A stretch of 64,000 bases of DNA from positions 1,054,001 to 1,118,000 of the forward strand of contig NZ_KZ319339.1 of NCBI RefSeq assembly GCF_002744735.1, given 5' to 3'. Shown here piece after piece: positions 50,149 through 59,183 of the stretch. Source of the stretch: Marinobacter guineae. Its GTDB lineage: Bacteria; Pseudomonadota; Gammaproteobacteria; Pseudomonadales; Oleiphilaceae. Every line of letters begins with the position of its first letter. The first letter of the stretch is position 1. The notes under the pieces are model-generated. The model searched no databases. It had not been told where the DNA came from and worked only from the letters and a program-made list of their open reading frames with translations. The translations under genes and the position numbers were made by a program.

Positions 50149-51468
50149 TTGACTGGCAACAATCACAAGAGGGACACCATCGATCAGCTCTACGCCCTGG
50201 TTGCGAACGAAGAAGACGCCCGGGTGTGCAAGGACATTCCCGAAGAGGCGTGCCAGGCGGTTCCCCGCAACTTCTTCCTGATTCTCGCCAGTAACGTGCT
50301 CACCAAACTGGGGGATCTGCTGATCAGCCCGAAAACCGTGCTGGCCTGGGTGATGAGCGCTGTTGGCGCGCCTGCCCTGGTTGCCTGGCTGGTCCCCATC
50401 CGCGAATCCGGCTCCATGGTGCCGCAAATGGTCATTGCGGCCTGGGTTCGGCGCCGGGCGGTTCGCAAATGGTTCTGGACGCTGGGGAGCTTCGGCCAGG
50501 CTGCCAGTGTCGTGGCCATGGCTGCAAGCGTGTGGTTTCTCGAGGGCTACGCCGCCGGCGGTGGCATCATAGCCTCCCTTATCGTTTTTTCACTGGCCCG
50601 CGGATTCTGCTCGGTGTCCATGAAGGATGTCCAGGGCAAGTGCGTTCCGAAAACCCGGCGCGGTCGGCTCTCCGGTCTGGCGGCCACCATCGGAGGCACT
50701 GCGACCGTGGTTCTGACGGTCCTTCTGTTCTGGGACCGGGGCGATCCAACCCTCGCCTTTTATAGCCTACTACTGCTTCTGGCCGGAGCACTCTGGATCA
50801 TTGCCGGCCTGCTCTTTGCCGGGGTAGAGGAGTACGAAGGCGAGACCGGCGGCGGCGGAAACGCCATAAACCAAGCCTTCAGGAGCCTCTCCCTGCTCCG
50901 GGATGACGTTCCATTCCGGAACTTTGTGATCACCCGGGCGCTGTTGCTTGGCTCCGCCCTGGCTGCCCCGTATTTTGTGGTTCTGGCCCAGAAAGAGTCC
51001 GATATCGGCTGGATGCTGGGGGTCTTCCTGCTGGCCAGCAGTCTCGCCAGCTCGCTCAGTGCCAGCTTCTGGGGCTGGGCAGCCGACACCTCAAGCCGGA
51101 AGGTGATGATTCGTGGTGCCGGCATGGCCAGCGGGGTTTGCCTGGTGGTCGGCTTTACCGCTCTCTGGCTGGGTACCGATATCGGCAGCGTCTGGTTTTA
51201 TCCGGTCGCCTTCTTCATATTGAGTGTCGCCCACGCCGGTGTGCGGCTCGGGCGCAAAACCTATCTGGTGGATATGGCCGGTGGCAACAAGCGCACGGAC
51301 TACACGGCGGTGAGCAACACCGTCATCGGATTCCTGCTGCTCGCCACCGGCGGTCTGACGGCTCTGGTTTCAATGATTTCTGAAGTGGCCGTCATCATCG
51401 TGCTCGGCCTGATGGGACTGGCCGGGATGTTCAGTGCCATTCGCCTGAAGGAAGTGACAGAGGCTTGA
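50149..51468 (+). CDS. MFS transporter
   Basis: A 439-residue protein with about 12 helices and a cytoplasmic N-terminus. The best start is TTG at 50149, since GGAGGA lies 7 nt upstream; an earlier TTG at 50119 has no such site. Motifs such as RRGRLSGLAATIGG between helices fit the Major Facilitator Superfamily. Substrate unknown. It is 84 bp after the imelysin operon, so it could be a read-through partner. Confidence 0.82.
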   Translation: MTGNNHKRDTIDQLYALVANEEDARVCKDIPEEACQAVPRNFFLILASNVLTKLGDLLISPKTVLAWVMSAVGAPALVAWLVPIRESGSMVPQMVIAAWVRRRAVRKWFWTLGSFGQAASVVAMAASVWFLEGYAAGGGIIASLIVFSLARGFCSVSMKDVQGKCVPKTRRGRLSGLAATIGGTATVVLTVLLFWDRGDPTLAFYSLLLLLAGALWIIAGLLFAGVEEYEGETGGGGNAINQAFRSLSLLRDDVPFRNFVITRALLLGSALAAPYFVVLAQKESDIGWMLGVFLLASSLASSLSASFWGWAADTSSRKVMIRGAGMASGVCLVVGFTALWLGTDIGSVWFYPVAFFILSVAHAGVRLGRKTYLVDMAGGNKRTDYTAVSNTVIGFLLLATGGLTALVSMISEVAVIIVLGLMGLAGMFSAIRLKEVTEA

Positions 51469-51497
51469 TGGCTAGCGTCCTTCATCCCTTCGGAAGA

Positions 51498-51863
51498 TCA
51501 GGAAGGTGCCTTGCCATCGTTCAGCGCCAGGGCACCTTTTACAATGCGGAAGATAATCCAGATCGAGATACCCAGAAGAATGAACCAGCCGATGATCAGC
51601 GGCGTGGTTACAATTCCGATTACCGTCCAGAGCATACCGATCCAGAAGGTTCGGATCTGCCAACGGAAGTGACGCTCCACCCAGGTATTGCGCACGTCGT
51701 CCAGTTTGACGTAGTTGATAATCACGCCCACCAGGCCGGTGATACCCCCCAAAAAAAACGACAGCGCCTGAAGAATGTAGACCACAACCGCCATATTACG
51801 GGCCGGGTCTGAACGGCGGGACGCGGGGTCCGAATCGGCAGGGATAAACTCCGGTTCAGTCAA
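51498..51863 (-). CDS. Small membrane protein, DUF4870-like
   Basis: A 121-residue protein with about three membrane segments (AVVVYILQALSFFLGGITGLVGVIINYV, FWIGMLWTVIGIVTTPLIIGWFILLGISIWIIFRIVKG) and WVERHFRWQIRTFW between, as in DUF4870-type proteins. TTG at 51863 has AAGAGGAG 7 nt upstream; an earlier TTG lacks one. The role is unknown. Confidence 0.75.
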   Translation of the reverse strand: MTEPEFIPADSDPASRRSDPARNMAVVVYILQALSFFLGGITGLVGVIINYVKLDDVRNTWVERHFRWQIRTFWIGMLWTVIGIVTTPLIIGWFILLGISIWIIFRIVKGALALNDGKAPS

Positions 51864-51931
51864 GGCAAGTCTCCTCTTGAACAATTAACCGGAGTCTACC
51901 ACAGCACTACAGCCCGGGCGTCCCGACGCGA

Positions 51932-53572
51932 TCAGTGATTGTCCGGACGGTAGCCAAGGCGGAAGCCGCCCCAGTGCTTGCCGTTCACATAGATCGGCAC
52001 GGACAGATCGTGCATGATCTCGCCCGTATCCCGCCGGTAGGTTTGCAGCAGCATGTTCTCGGTATGCGTGCCACAACGGATTCCGGTCCGGTCATTGAAC
52101 AGTCGCTTGCTCCGGCTCTTGACCAGATCCACCTTCGGATCCCCGGTCGGGGCTTGGGCGAAGTCGCGGTTGTGGGTGGGCACATAGCCATCCGGCGCCG
52201 CAGAGATGGCAAAGACAATCGCCTCATGGGCATTCTTGACCTGTTCCTGAACCGTGGGCAGGTACTGGTCAGTGAATTTGTCAAAACTGCTGGAATACTT
52301 GGGCGGATGGGTATTTGGAACCGGCGTTCGTTTCTTGTCGAACAGTGCGCTCTCTGACAGTTTACCGTCACGAATGGCCTGCTCGAACAGCTGACCAATC
52401 TGGTCGGCACCGGCTCGGGCCTGGTCGTAGAATGGACGGTGATAGCTCTCCTCGCTGTTCAGCGCGAAGGAGGCATTGGCTTTTTCCGCCAGCTCCATCA
52501 ATGTGGCGGCCTGCTCTGCCAGAGATGCCACGCTGGAATCACTCTCGGAAATCTGGTCCCGCACGGTTTCGATGGCCGAGAACACCTGCGCGAGACTCTG
52601 TTCGTTGTTCTGGTCAATTTCGGCAATACGGGCAACCTGCTGCTGAACCCGGTCAGACTGATCCCGGATCTGCTCCAGGCGCTCACCAACGCTCTCGACG
52701 GAAGTCAGACCTTCCTCGACACTGCGGGCAAGATCTTCAATGCGGGACACGATCAGCGTGGTATCCGAACGAATTTCCTCGAGGGTTTCCGCCACTTCAC
52801 CGGTAGCCTGGGCCGTGCGCCCCGCCAGCTGACGCACCTCATCGGCCACCACGGCAAAGCCCCGCCCCTGATCACCGGCACGGGCGGCCTCAATGGCCGC
52901 ATTGAGCGCCAGCAGATTGGTTTGCTCGGCAATGCCCTGAATGGTGGTGGTCACACCCTGAATCTTGTTGGACTTCTCGTTCAGCTCCTGGATCAACCGT
53001 AGATTCTCACCGGACTGCTGGTGTACCGCACGGACGCTGTCGATGGCCGAGCTCAGTGCTTCGCGCCCTTCAATACTGACCTGCTTGTTCTGCAAAGCCA
53101 TGGTGGCGGCGTCAGTGGCCTGCTCGGAGGACTCCCGGACGGTTTCGGTAATCTGGCCCGCGTAATCGGCCATCTGGGCGGTTTCTTCCACCTGGCGGTC
53201 CAGCCGAATCTTGAGCTGGTCTGCTGCAAAGGATACCTGGGCAGCCGAAATGGCGTTCCTGTCGGCGCTCCCCGATAGGGTTTCCACCAATGCGCGCCCG
53301 GCTTTTGCATCGGAGAGCAGTTGCCGACACTGGGCCTGAAGCGGATGGTCTTTCGCCAGGGTGCCATCGTTCAGAGCCTTGAGCCCGCGTTCGGTCGGCT
53401 CCAGCACCCGGACGATCAAAAAACCGCCAGCGGCTACCAGACCAACCACGAGACCAATCAGTAGCGAAGCGGGTTCAAGACCTAACAACGGCGCCACCAC
53501 TGCACAGACGATCCCGAGAACGACGGCAACCGCCACCCCCAAAAAAATTGAAGCCCGATCCAGCAATCCCAT
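51932..53572 (-). CDS. Chemoreceptor with C-terminal cytoplasmic sensor
   Basis: A 546-residue methyl-accepting chemotaxis protein. Two helices (about 8-30 and 35-55) join with almost no periplasmic loop. The signalling tip is at 213-250 ([35 protein letters not shown]). After the coiled coil, residues 395-546 form a PAS/Cache-like domain ending with [21 protein letters not shown]. Sensing should thus be cytoplasmic, at the end opposite to the usual layout. Confidence 0.9.
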   Translation of the reverse strand: MGLLDRASIFLGVAVAVVLGIVCAVVAPLLGLEPASLLIGLVVGLVAAGGFLIVRVLEPTERGLKALNDGTLAKDHPLQAQCRQLLSDAKAGRALVETLSGSADRNAISAAQVSFAADQLKIRLDRQVEETAQMADYAGQITETVRESSEQATDAATMALQNKQVSIEGREALSSAIDSVRAVHQQSGENLRLIQELNEKSNKIQGVTTTIQGIAEQTNLLALNAAIEAARAGDQGRGFAVVADEVRQLAGRTAQATGEVAETLEEIRSDTTLIVSRIEDLARSVEEGLTSVESVGERLEQIRDQSDRVQQQVARIAEIDQNNEQSLAQVFSAIETVRDQISESDSSVASLAEQAATLMELAEKANASFALNSEESYHRPFYDQARAGADQIGQLFEQAIRDGKLSESALFDKKRTPVPNTHPPKYSSSFDKFTDQYLPTVQEQVKNAHEAIVFAISAAPDGYVPTHNRDFAQAPTGDPKVDLVKSRSKRLFNDRTGIRCGTHTENMLLQTYRRDTGEIMHDLSVPIYVNGKHWGGFRLGYRPDNH

Positions 53573-53647
53573 AGAAACCTCTTCTTTATCGTTGCTTCTG
53601 CAAACATCTTGTTATTCAAGGCCATTGTGGAGACTAAAGAATTTATG

Positions 53648-53662
53648 TGAGTTAATAACTCA
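53648..53662. repeat. 15-bp palindrome in the chemoreceptor leader
   Basis: TGAGTTAATAACTCA is a perfect inverted repeat around one A. It lies 76-90 bp before the chemoreceptor start, downstream of the sigma-28-like site, so it could be an operator or an mRNA hairpin. Confidence 0.5.
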
Positions 53663-53684
53663 TACTTTAGTGCATTTGACGTGT

Positions 53685-53711
53685 TTATCGGCTGGGAAAG
53701 GGGTTTCTGAA
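53685..53711 (-). promoter_or_regulatory. Sigma-28-like promoter for the chemoreceptor
   Basis: On the minus strand GCCGATAA (53692-53685) matches the FliA -10 element. At the right 15-nt spacing upstream lies TTCA, a poor match to TAAA. It is 113 nt before the start. Confidence 0.4.
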
Positions 53712-53713
53712 AC

Positions 53714-53764
53714 AAAAAACCGCAAACCCGACTCACTCTGTTACCAAGTGGGCCGGGTTTGCGG
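53714..53764 (-). terminator. Intrinsic terminator after phoX
   Basis: CCGCAAACCCG and CGGGTTTGCGG form an 11-bp stem, followed on the minus strand by six T. It ends the phoX transcript 28 bp after the stop. Confidence 0.88.
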
Positions 53765-53791
53765 TGTTCAGGTGATCGCTTTAGCGCGGAA

Positions 53792-55894
53792 TCAGGCGCC
53801 GACAACACCACCGTCGTCGCGGGTCACGATCACAGTGGCATCGCGGGGACGAGGGTCGGTTGCATCCGGCCAGTTTCCATCTGGGTGCTGGATGTTGACG
53901 AACATGGTCTTCACATCCGGTGTGGAAACAACACCAGTCACTTCACAGCCGACCGGGCCAACGAAGAAACGCTTGATTTCGCGGGTCTCCGGGTTCGCTG
54001 CCAGCATCATGTTATTCTGGTAGGGTGCAGCGTCTGAACCGTCGGTCTGGATCCAGAGGCGACCGTTGTAGTCGAACCACAGGCCATCTGGACTATTGAA
54101 AATATTGTCGTCGGTCAGGGATACGATAACCTGGTCGTCAACCACGGTTTCAGTCCCCTGCTCACCCGCGAAGACAAAGATGTCCCACTCGAAGCCGGTA
54201 GCTGTGTGATCGTTACCTTCTTCGCTCCAGCGAATGATGTGGCCGGTACGGTTGATTTCATTCGGGTTAGCAGCATTGACGCCGTCGTAGCCGTCCTTGC
54301 CACGATTGGAGTTATTGGTCAGGGTGAAATACACCTGCCCTGAATTCGGGTCGACTGCACCCCACTCGGGGCGATCCATTGTGGTTGCACCAGCGATGTC
54401 TGCGGCCAGGCGCGTATTCAGCAAAACGTCCGCCTGATTCTCGAAACCATCAAAGGCAACGTCACCGACCGTCGTTCCTACCGCGGCATCGACCTTGGCT
54501 TTGAACTCCGCGTTATCCAGGTCCAGAGCCAGCCAGTCACCAGTGCCATCCTCATTGAAGCGCGCAACATACAGAGTACCCTCATCCAGCAGGTAGCCGC
54601 CCGCAGTCGCTGCATAGTATGGCTTTGAAGAGACGAACTTGTAGATGTACTCGAAGCGTGAGTCGTCGCCGGAGTAGCAAACTACCGGCTGGCCTTCCTT
54701 GACCGGCGCAAAGATCACACCTTCGTGGCCAAAACGGCCCAGTGCGGTGCGCTTTTGCGGCTTGCTTTCGGGAGTGAACGGATCGATCTCGACCATGTAG
54801 CCATAGGTGTTGGCTTCGTTGCGGTAGTCATCTTTAGCGGTGCCCGTTCCTGGAGTCACATCGAAACGAATGTATTGATCTTCCTGACTATCAGCCAATT
54901 CCCAGTCATATCGAGAAGACGCAGGTTTAATGGTAATACCATCGTCTTCGTAACTTTGACCACTTACACCGTGGCGAGCTTGCTCGCGGGGGAGCTCCAA
55001 GCTGTCATGCTTAAAGTATCCGTGCCAGTTCTCTTCGGCAGCCAGGTAAGTACCCCAGGGCGTCGGGCCCATGGCACAGTTGTTCAGCGTACCGCGAGTC
55101 TCGGTGGCATCCGGGCTATATTTGGTAATCAGCTTGCTGTAACCGCGAACCGGTCCACGGATGTCCATCTCGGTGTTGCCGGTGATGCGGCGATTGAAAG
55201 GGCTGCCGAAAACGACATCCCAGGTGCCTTCGCTATCCCGCTTGATGTGCACAACCGAAACACCGTGCGCAGCGATTTCTTTTCGCACGTCATCAGAAAT
55301 GCGCTTTCCGTTCAGGTCCTTTACGCCAGTCCAGCCATTCTGCTTACCATTCTCATCAAAAACAGGAATCGTATTGGTGTGTTTCAGCAATGCCCGCTGA
55401 TTAATGTACTCATGGTTCATCACCAGAAGGCCTTCACTGGAGCTGTTGCCACCAGCCTTCTGGTCAATCGGGAAGAAATGCACGCCATCGTGGTGCATGC
55501 CAACCTGTTGCTCCTGTTCAGCACCAGTATTGGTACCGTCAGCTTTGTATTCAGGGTAAGAACCGGTAAGGGGAGTCCCCCAGGGCAGGAATGCCTGGGA
55601 AGAGTACCCCTCCGGTACAACCACTTCATTGGCATTAGAGGTTGCAACAGCTTTAAACCCAAGGTCGGTACTGGCGACATTTCCGGTGGTAGTGGTGTCA
55701 TCGTCGTCACTACCACAGCCGGCAAGGCCAAGGCCCATCACGCTGGCAAGGGCGGCACCCACGCTACCTTTCATTACAGTTCGTCGCTGCATGCGCGCGG
55801 CCAGAACCTGATGGAAAGGGGTGTTGTCAGAATGGTTAACTACCGGCTCGTAGTTCGGATCCAGGTAATTGGGGTCAAGGTCGTGCTTCGCCAT
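53792..55894 (-). CDS. phoX: PhoX-type alkaline phosphatase (DUF839)
   Basis: A 700-residue exported protein with a Tat signal: Arg37-Arg38 in MQRRTVMKGS, then GLGLAGC (Cys60), which may be a lipobox. The mature part begins with an Asp/Thr linker. NHEYIN, HGVSVVHIKR, NNCAMGPTPWGTYLAAEENWHGYF and EIDPF are typical PhoX segments that bind calcium and iron. It should release phosphate from organic phosphates outside the cytoplasm. A Pho-box-like repeat lies upstream. Confidence 0.92.
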   Translation of the reverse strand: MAKHDLDPNYLDPNYEPVVNHSDNTPFHQVLAARMQRRTVMKGSVGAALASVMGLGLAGCGSDDDDTTTTGNVASTDLGFKAVATSNANEVVVPEGYSSQAFLPWGTPLTGSYPEYKADGTNTGAEQEQQVGMHHDGVHFFPIDQKAGGNSSSEGLLVMNHEYINQRALLKHTNTIPVFDENGKQNGWTGVKDLNGKRISDDVRKEIAAHGVSVVHIKRDSEGTWDVVFGSPFNRRITGNTEMDIRGPVRGYSKLITKYSPDATETRGTLNNCAMGPTPWGTYLAAEENWHGYFKHDSLELPREQARHGVSGQSYEDDGITIKPASSRYDWELADSQEDQYIRFDVTPGTGTAKDDYRNEANTYGYMVEIDPFTPESKPQKRTALGRFGHEGVIFAPVKEGQPVVCYSGDDSRFEYIYKFVSSKPYYAATAGGYLLDEGTLYVARFNEDGTGDWLALDLDNAEFKAKVDAAVGTTVGDVAFDGFENQADVLLNTRLAADIAGATTMDRPEWGAVDPNSGQVYFTLTNNSNRGKDGYDGVNAANPNEINRTGHIIRWSEEGNDHTATGFEWDIFVFAGEQGTETVVDDQVIVSLTDDNIFNSPDGLWFDYNGRLWIQTDGSDAAPYQNNMMLAANPETREIKRFFVGPVGCEVTGVVSTPDVKTMFVNIQHPDGNWPDATDPRPRDATVIVTRDDGGVVGA

Positions 55895-55957
55895 GGTAAT
55901 GCCTCTCTCAAAGAACAGCGGGTCGATGTTGTTGAGAGGCCAGTTTCGGCGGTAAAT

Positions 55958-56008
55958 ATGACAGTAAGCGTACGTTTAAAAGACAAATGCATTAACATTA
56001 TTTTACAG
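55958..56008 (-). promoter_or_regulatory. Putative PhoB binding region
   Basis: On the minus strand CTGTAAA, TTGTCTT and CTGTCAT occur 22 nt apart, i.e. in the 11-nt phase of Pho-box repeats, with weaker units (TGTTAAT, ACGTACG) between them. The best unit, CTGTCAT, is 64 nt before the phoX start. Confidence 0.45.
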
Positions 56009-56072
56009 AACCGGACCGGGGGAGATGACCGCCCCGTTCAACCTAATATATCGGGGCGATCCGGCCTATCAA

Positions 56073-56369
56073 TTACTGCTGTGTGGCGTCTTCGTAGCCT
56101 TCTTCCATAGAGTCACCTGCTTCCTCGGCGGCATCACCCATTTCATCAGCGGTGTTCTCGGCACCTTCCTCCAGTTCTCCGAGGGCTCCCTCGTCCTGAC
56201 CGGTAGCTTCTTCATAGGTTTCTTCGACTGAATCACCGGCATCTTCCATCATTTCGCCGGCATTGTCCGCAGCCTTTTCGACATCGACACCTTCGTCGTC
56301 TTCAGAGCTGCAGGCGGCCAGGCCCAGCGTCATAACCATCAAAAGCGCACCCAGTGTGAGCTTGTTCAT
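56073..56369 (-). CDS. Very acidic small lipoprotein
   Basis: A 98-residue protein starting at the ATG at 56369 (AGAGGG 7 nt upstream). Lipobox LAAC (Cys20) is followed by SSEDDEG and a stretch rich in Glu, Ala and Asp in loose repeats (DNAGEMMEDAGDSVEE, ENTADEMGDAAEEAG). It is probably a soluble, helical coil tethered to the outer or inner membrane. No family recognised. A CGCCCCG/CGGGGCG stem lies just after the stop. Confidence 0.8.
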   Translation of the reverse strand: MNKLTLGALLMVMTLGLAACSSEDDEGVDVEKAADNAGEMMEDAGDSVEETYEEATGQDEGALGELEEGAENTADEMGDAAEEAGDSMEEGYEDATQQ

Positions 56370-56460
56370 ACCATGTCCCTCTATTGGTAAGTATTTACAA
56401 CGTGAAACAGGGTACGGCGAGGCCCGGCATAAAGACAATTACCGGGTGATTACCCTTTGG

Positions 56461-56712
56461 TTAATCAGCGCTGTCTGCCAGCAGCCGACCATCAATGGTG
56501 ATGACGTGATCGAACGGAAGCATGGTGCCTCGTCCGAGCACCAGGAAGTCCTGTCCTGCGCGACTGCAAAGATCACGAATAACATCGTGCACCGTGCATA
56601 TCTGGCCGGCGCTGTCCCGGTAGACCACCTCAGTCAGCTGCCCTGAACCCATATATTCCCGAAGCATGCCCTGAACTGAATATGAAGCCGTAGCGGAGGA
56701 CAAATGTGGCAT
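56461..56712 (-). CDS. Unknown 83-residue protein divergent from alkB
   Basis: AGGGAAG lies 8 nt before the ATG. The body (TEVVYRDSAGQICTVHDVIRDL, FLVLGRGTMLPFDHVITIDGRLL) is strand-rich with a small-barrel look, with a faint resemblance to Rof (YaeO)-type Rho-binding proteins or SH3-like folds. Without a search this is only a suggestion. It is transcribed divergently from alkB over a 182-bp gap. Confidence 0.6.
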   Translation of the reverse strand: MPHLSSATASYSVQGMLREYMGSGQLTEVVYRDSAGQICTVHDVIRDLCSRAGQDFLVLGRGTMLPFDHVITIDGRLLADSAD

Positions 56713-56894
56713 GGCTGATTCTTCCCTGTCGTCGAGCTCTTGTTTTCCCCAAAGTCTGGCTCAGAAAACAGGATTTCGCCAAAGGCATGATATTTGTCAT
56801 TTTGCGCCAAGCTGCTCCACCCTGATTGGTGGTCGTTGCATTGCCAGATTGTCCGACATAAATTGGAGTTACGCGCATCGAATGGGAGAGAACA

Positions 56895-58166
56895 ATGAAT
56901 GCCAAAACCCGTGACAATCTGGAATCACATCAAGTGGCTTCGCCAGCAGACGCTGCCCCAACCGGCACCTGGAAAGATCCGAAAAGGTACATGTGGCTGA
57001 TGGGCCCGGCCCTGCCGGGCATCGGACTCGCCGCCCTGACCGGCTACGCCCTGGCCCCTAAAAAACTCAAAGCCCTGGCCTGGACCGGGCCCGCGCTGGT
57101 ACATGCCATCATTCCGGCCCTGGACCGGGCCATTGGCGAAGACCAGAGCAACCCGCCGGAATCCGCCGTTAAGACGCTGGAACAGGACAAGTACTACGAC
57201 CGGATCGTGAAGGCCTTTATTCCGACCCAGTACGCCATGACCTTTCTGGGCGCCTGGCTGGCCAGCCGCAAGAATACGTCTCTGGACGATAAAATCGCAC
57301 TAACGCTTACCGTTGGCGCCATCAATGGTGTCGGCATCAACACTGCCCATGAGCTGGGCCACAAGTCGAACAAGCTTAACAAGCTGTTGGCGATGGCGGC
57401 TCTGGCACCCACCGGATACACCCACTTTGTTGTCGAGCACAACTTTGGCCACCACAAGCGGGTAGCGACGCCAGAGGACCCCGCCAGCAGCCGGATGGGC
57501 GAGAGTTTCTGGAAGTTCCTGCCACGGACTGTGATTGGCGGTATCAAGTCATCCATCAGGATTGAGAAGGGGCGGCTTGAGCGCAAAGGTAAAGGCTTCT
57601 GGAGCCTGGACAATGAGTTGCTCCAGGGCTGGGCCATGAGTGCGGGTTTCTTTGGTGCGACAACGTTGGTTTGCGGACCTCGGGCAGTACCTTTCCTGGC
57701 GGCGCAGGCGGTGTATGGCGCGAGCTTGCTGGAGAGCGTGAATTACATTGAGCACTATGGTCTGCTGCGCCAGAAGAACAAGAATGGCAAGTACGAGCGC
57801 ACCCAGCCGGAGCACAGCTGGAACAGCAATCATATTGTGACCAATCTGTTCCTGTATCAGTTGCAGCGGCACTCGGATCATCATGCGCACCCGCAACGCA
57901 GCTTCCAGGCCCTGAGGCATTTTGAGAAGGCGCCGCAGTTACCGGGTGGTTATGCCTCGATGCTGTTGCCGGCCTACTTGCCGCAATGGTGGTATGAAAC
58001 CATGGATAAGCGGGTGATTGACCACTACGAGGGGGATCTGAGCAAGATCAACTGGGATCCGGATCGGAAGGAGGAGCTGATGGCCAAGTATGCGGATTAC
58101 GCGGCAGATGTGGCTGCTGAGGCGAAGGCTCGGCGGGAAAAATCAGTTTCGGAGGAAGCTGCCTGA
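56895..58166 (+). CDS. alkB: Alkane 1-monooxygenase
   Basis: A 423-residue membrane di-iron hydroxylase. All His motifs are present: HELGHK (152-157), EHNFGHHKR (181-189), NYIEHYGL (283-290) and LQRHSDHHA (323-331). Six helices are visible. It adds oxygen to the terminal carbon of medium-chain n-alkanes and needs rubredoxin and a reductase, which are not in the window. A hairpin element follows directly, then convergent beta-oxidation genes. The 182-bp upstream region probably holds its promoter. Confidence 0.96.
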   Translation: MNAKTRDNLESHQVASPADAAPTGTWKDPKRYMWLMGPALPGIGLAALTGYALAPKKLKALAWTGPALVHAIIPALDRAIGEDQSNPPESAVKTLEQDKYYDRIVKAFIPTQYAMTFLGAWLASRKNTSLDDKIALTLTVGAINGVGINTAHELGHKSNKLNKLLAMAALAPTGYTHFVVEHNFGHHKRVATPEDPASSRMGESFWKFLPRTVIGGIKSSIRIEKGRLERKGKGFWSLDNELLQGWAMSAGFFGATTLVCGPRAVPFLAAQAVYGASLLESVNYIEHYGLLRQKNKNGKYERTQPEHSWNSNHIVTNLFLYQLQRHSDHHAHPQRSFQALRHFEKAPQLPGGYASMLLPAYLPQWWYETMDKRVIDHYEGDLSKINWDPDRKEELMAKYADYAADVAAEAKARREKSVSEEAA

Positions 58167-58185
58167 GAAATCCGCTTGCGTGCCG

Positions 58186-58293
58186 GCGGGCAACTGGCCC
58201 CTTCTCCCGGGACACGCCGTGAATACGTCCATGTAGGCTTGAGTGCAGCATCCCTGCTGCACACAGTCCCGGGAGAAGGGGCCAGTCGCCCGC
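58186..58293 (+). repeat. Hairpin element A2
   Basis: Arms at 58186-58213 and 58266-58293 pair over 28 bp with one A-C mismatch (a G-U pair on the other strand). The 52-nt core has TAC/GTA around GTCCAT, linker GCTTGA, and the 7-bp hairpin GTGCAGC/GCTGCAC. It lies 19 bp after the alkB stop. Confidence 0.92.
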
Positions 58294-58306
58294 TCATAGC
58301 TCGGTG

Positions 58307-59086
58307 CTACCTTCCTTTAAAAACAGCCACTCTCCTTTCGAGAAAAGACTGGATGCCTTCCTTCACATCCTCACTCGCCATAACCGGTTGCAAATCCGGA
58401 AACAACCGTTGCTTCGCCACTTCCTGCCCTTCGCTGACCGCGATCTTCGAGGATTTCAGACTGCCCTGAACCCCTAGCGGGGCAGCTTTTGCAATCTTCT
58501 CGGCGATTTCAAGCGCAACGGTGAACTGCTCGCCGGGTTCCACCAGTTCCTGAATCAGGCCCCACTGGTGCGCCTGCTCGGCGCTCCACTCATCACCCGT
58601 CAGCAGGTACCGCTGGGCATTGCCCCAGCCGATTTCACGCTGCAAGCGGATGGTGGCGCCCCCGCAGGCGAAGATGCCGCGTTTTACTTCCAGTTGGGCG
58701 AAGCGCGTGCCTTTGGCCGCGACGCGAACGTCGGTGTTAAGCATCATCTCAACGCCGCAGGTGAAACAGATACCCTGGGCGGCGAAGACGACCGGTTTGC
58801 TTAGGCCTTCTCCGGTAATGTGGAACGGATCCAGCTCGCCCTCGCCTGGCTCGATGCCTTTGCCATTGGCAAACACGCCTGCCCAGTCGTCCAGTTGCAG
58901 GCCGCTGGTGAAGTGGTCGCCTTCGGCATACATCAGCCCGACCCGTAGCTCCGGATCATTCTCCAGCTGGTAATAGGCCGCCGCGATCTGGTGGTACATC
59001 TCGCGGTTCATGGCGTTCATTTTTTCCGGGCGGTTCAGCCCGATCAACAGGATGTGGTCTTTCTTTTTAACGTTCACCAAAGCCAT
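58307..59086 (-). CDS. Enoyl-CoA hydratase/isomerase family protein
   Basis: A 259-residue crotonase-fold protein with LNRPEKMNAMNREM and GICFTCGVEMMLNTDVRVA. The oxyanion segment is HFTSGLQLDDWAG. Of the two Glu typical of true hydratases I see no clear pair, so it may be an isomerase or a hydrolase-type member. It ends 13 bp from element A2. It is co-oriented with the acyl-CoA dehydrogenase gene upstream (97 bp gap). Confidence 0.82.
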   Translation of the reverse strand: MALVNVKKKDHILLIGLNRPEKMNAMNREMYHQIAAAYYQLENDPELRVGLMYAEGDHFTSGLQLDDWAGVFANGKGIEPGEGELDPFHITGEGLSKPVVFAAQGICFTCGVEMMLNTDVRVAAKGTRFAQLEVKRGIFACGGATIRLQREIGWGNAQRYLLTGDEWSAEQAHQWGLIQELVEPGEQFTVALEIAEKIAKAAPLGVQGSLKSSKIAVSEGQEVAKQRLFPDLQPVMASEDVKEGIQSFLERRVAVFKGR

Positions 59087-59183
59087 TTATCTTACCTTTT
59101 AAATCCTTTGTTATTCTTTGCAGGCCGCATCCAAGTTCGGTCGCGCTTACGCCAAGTATCAAAGGCCCCCGATAGACCTCAGG

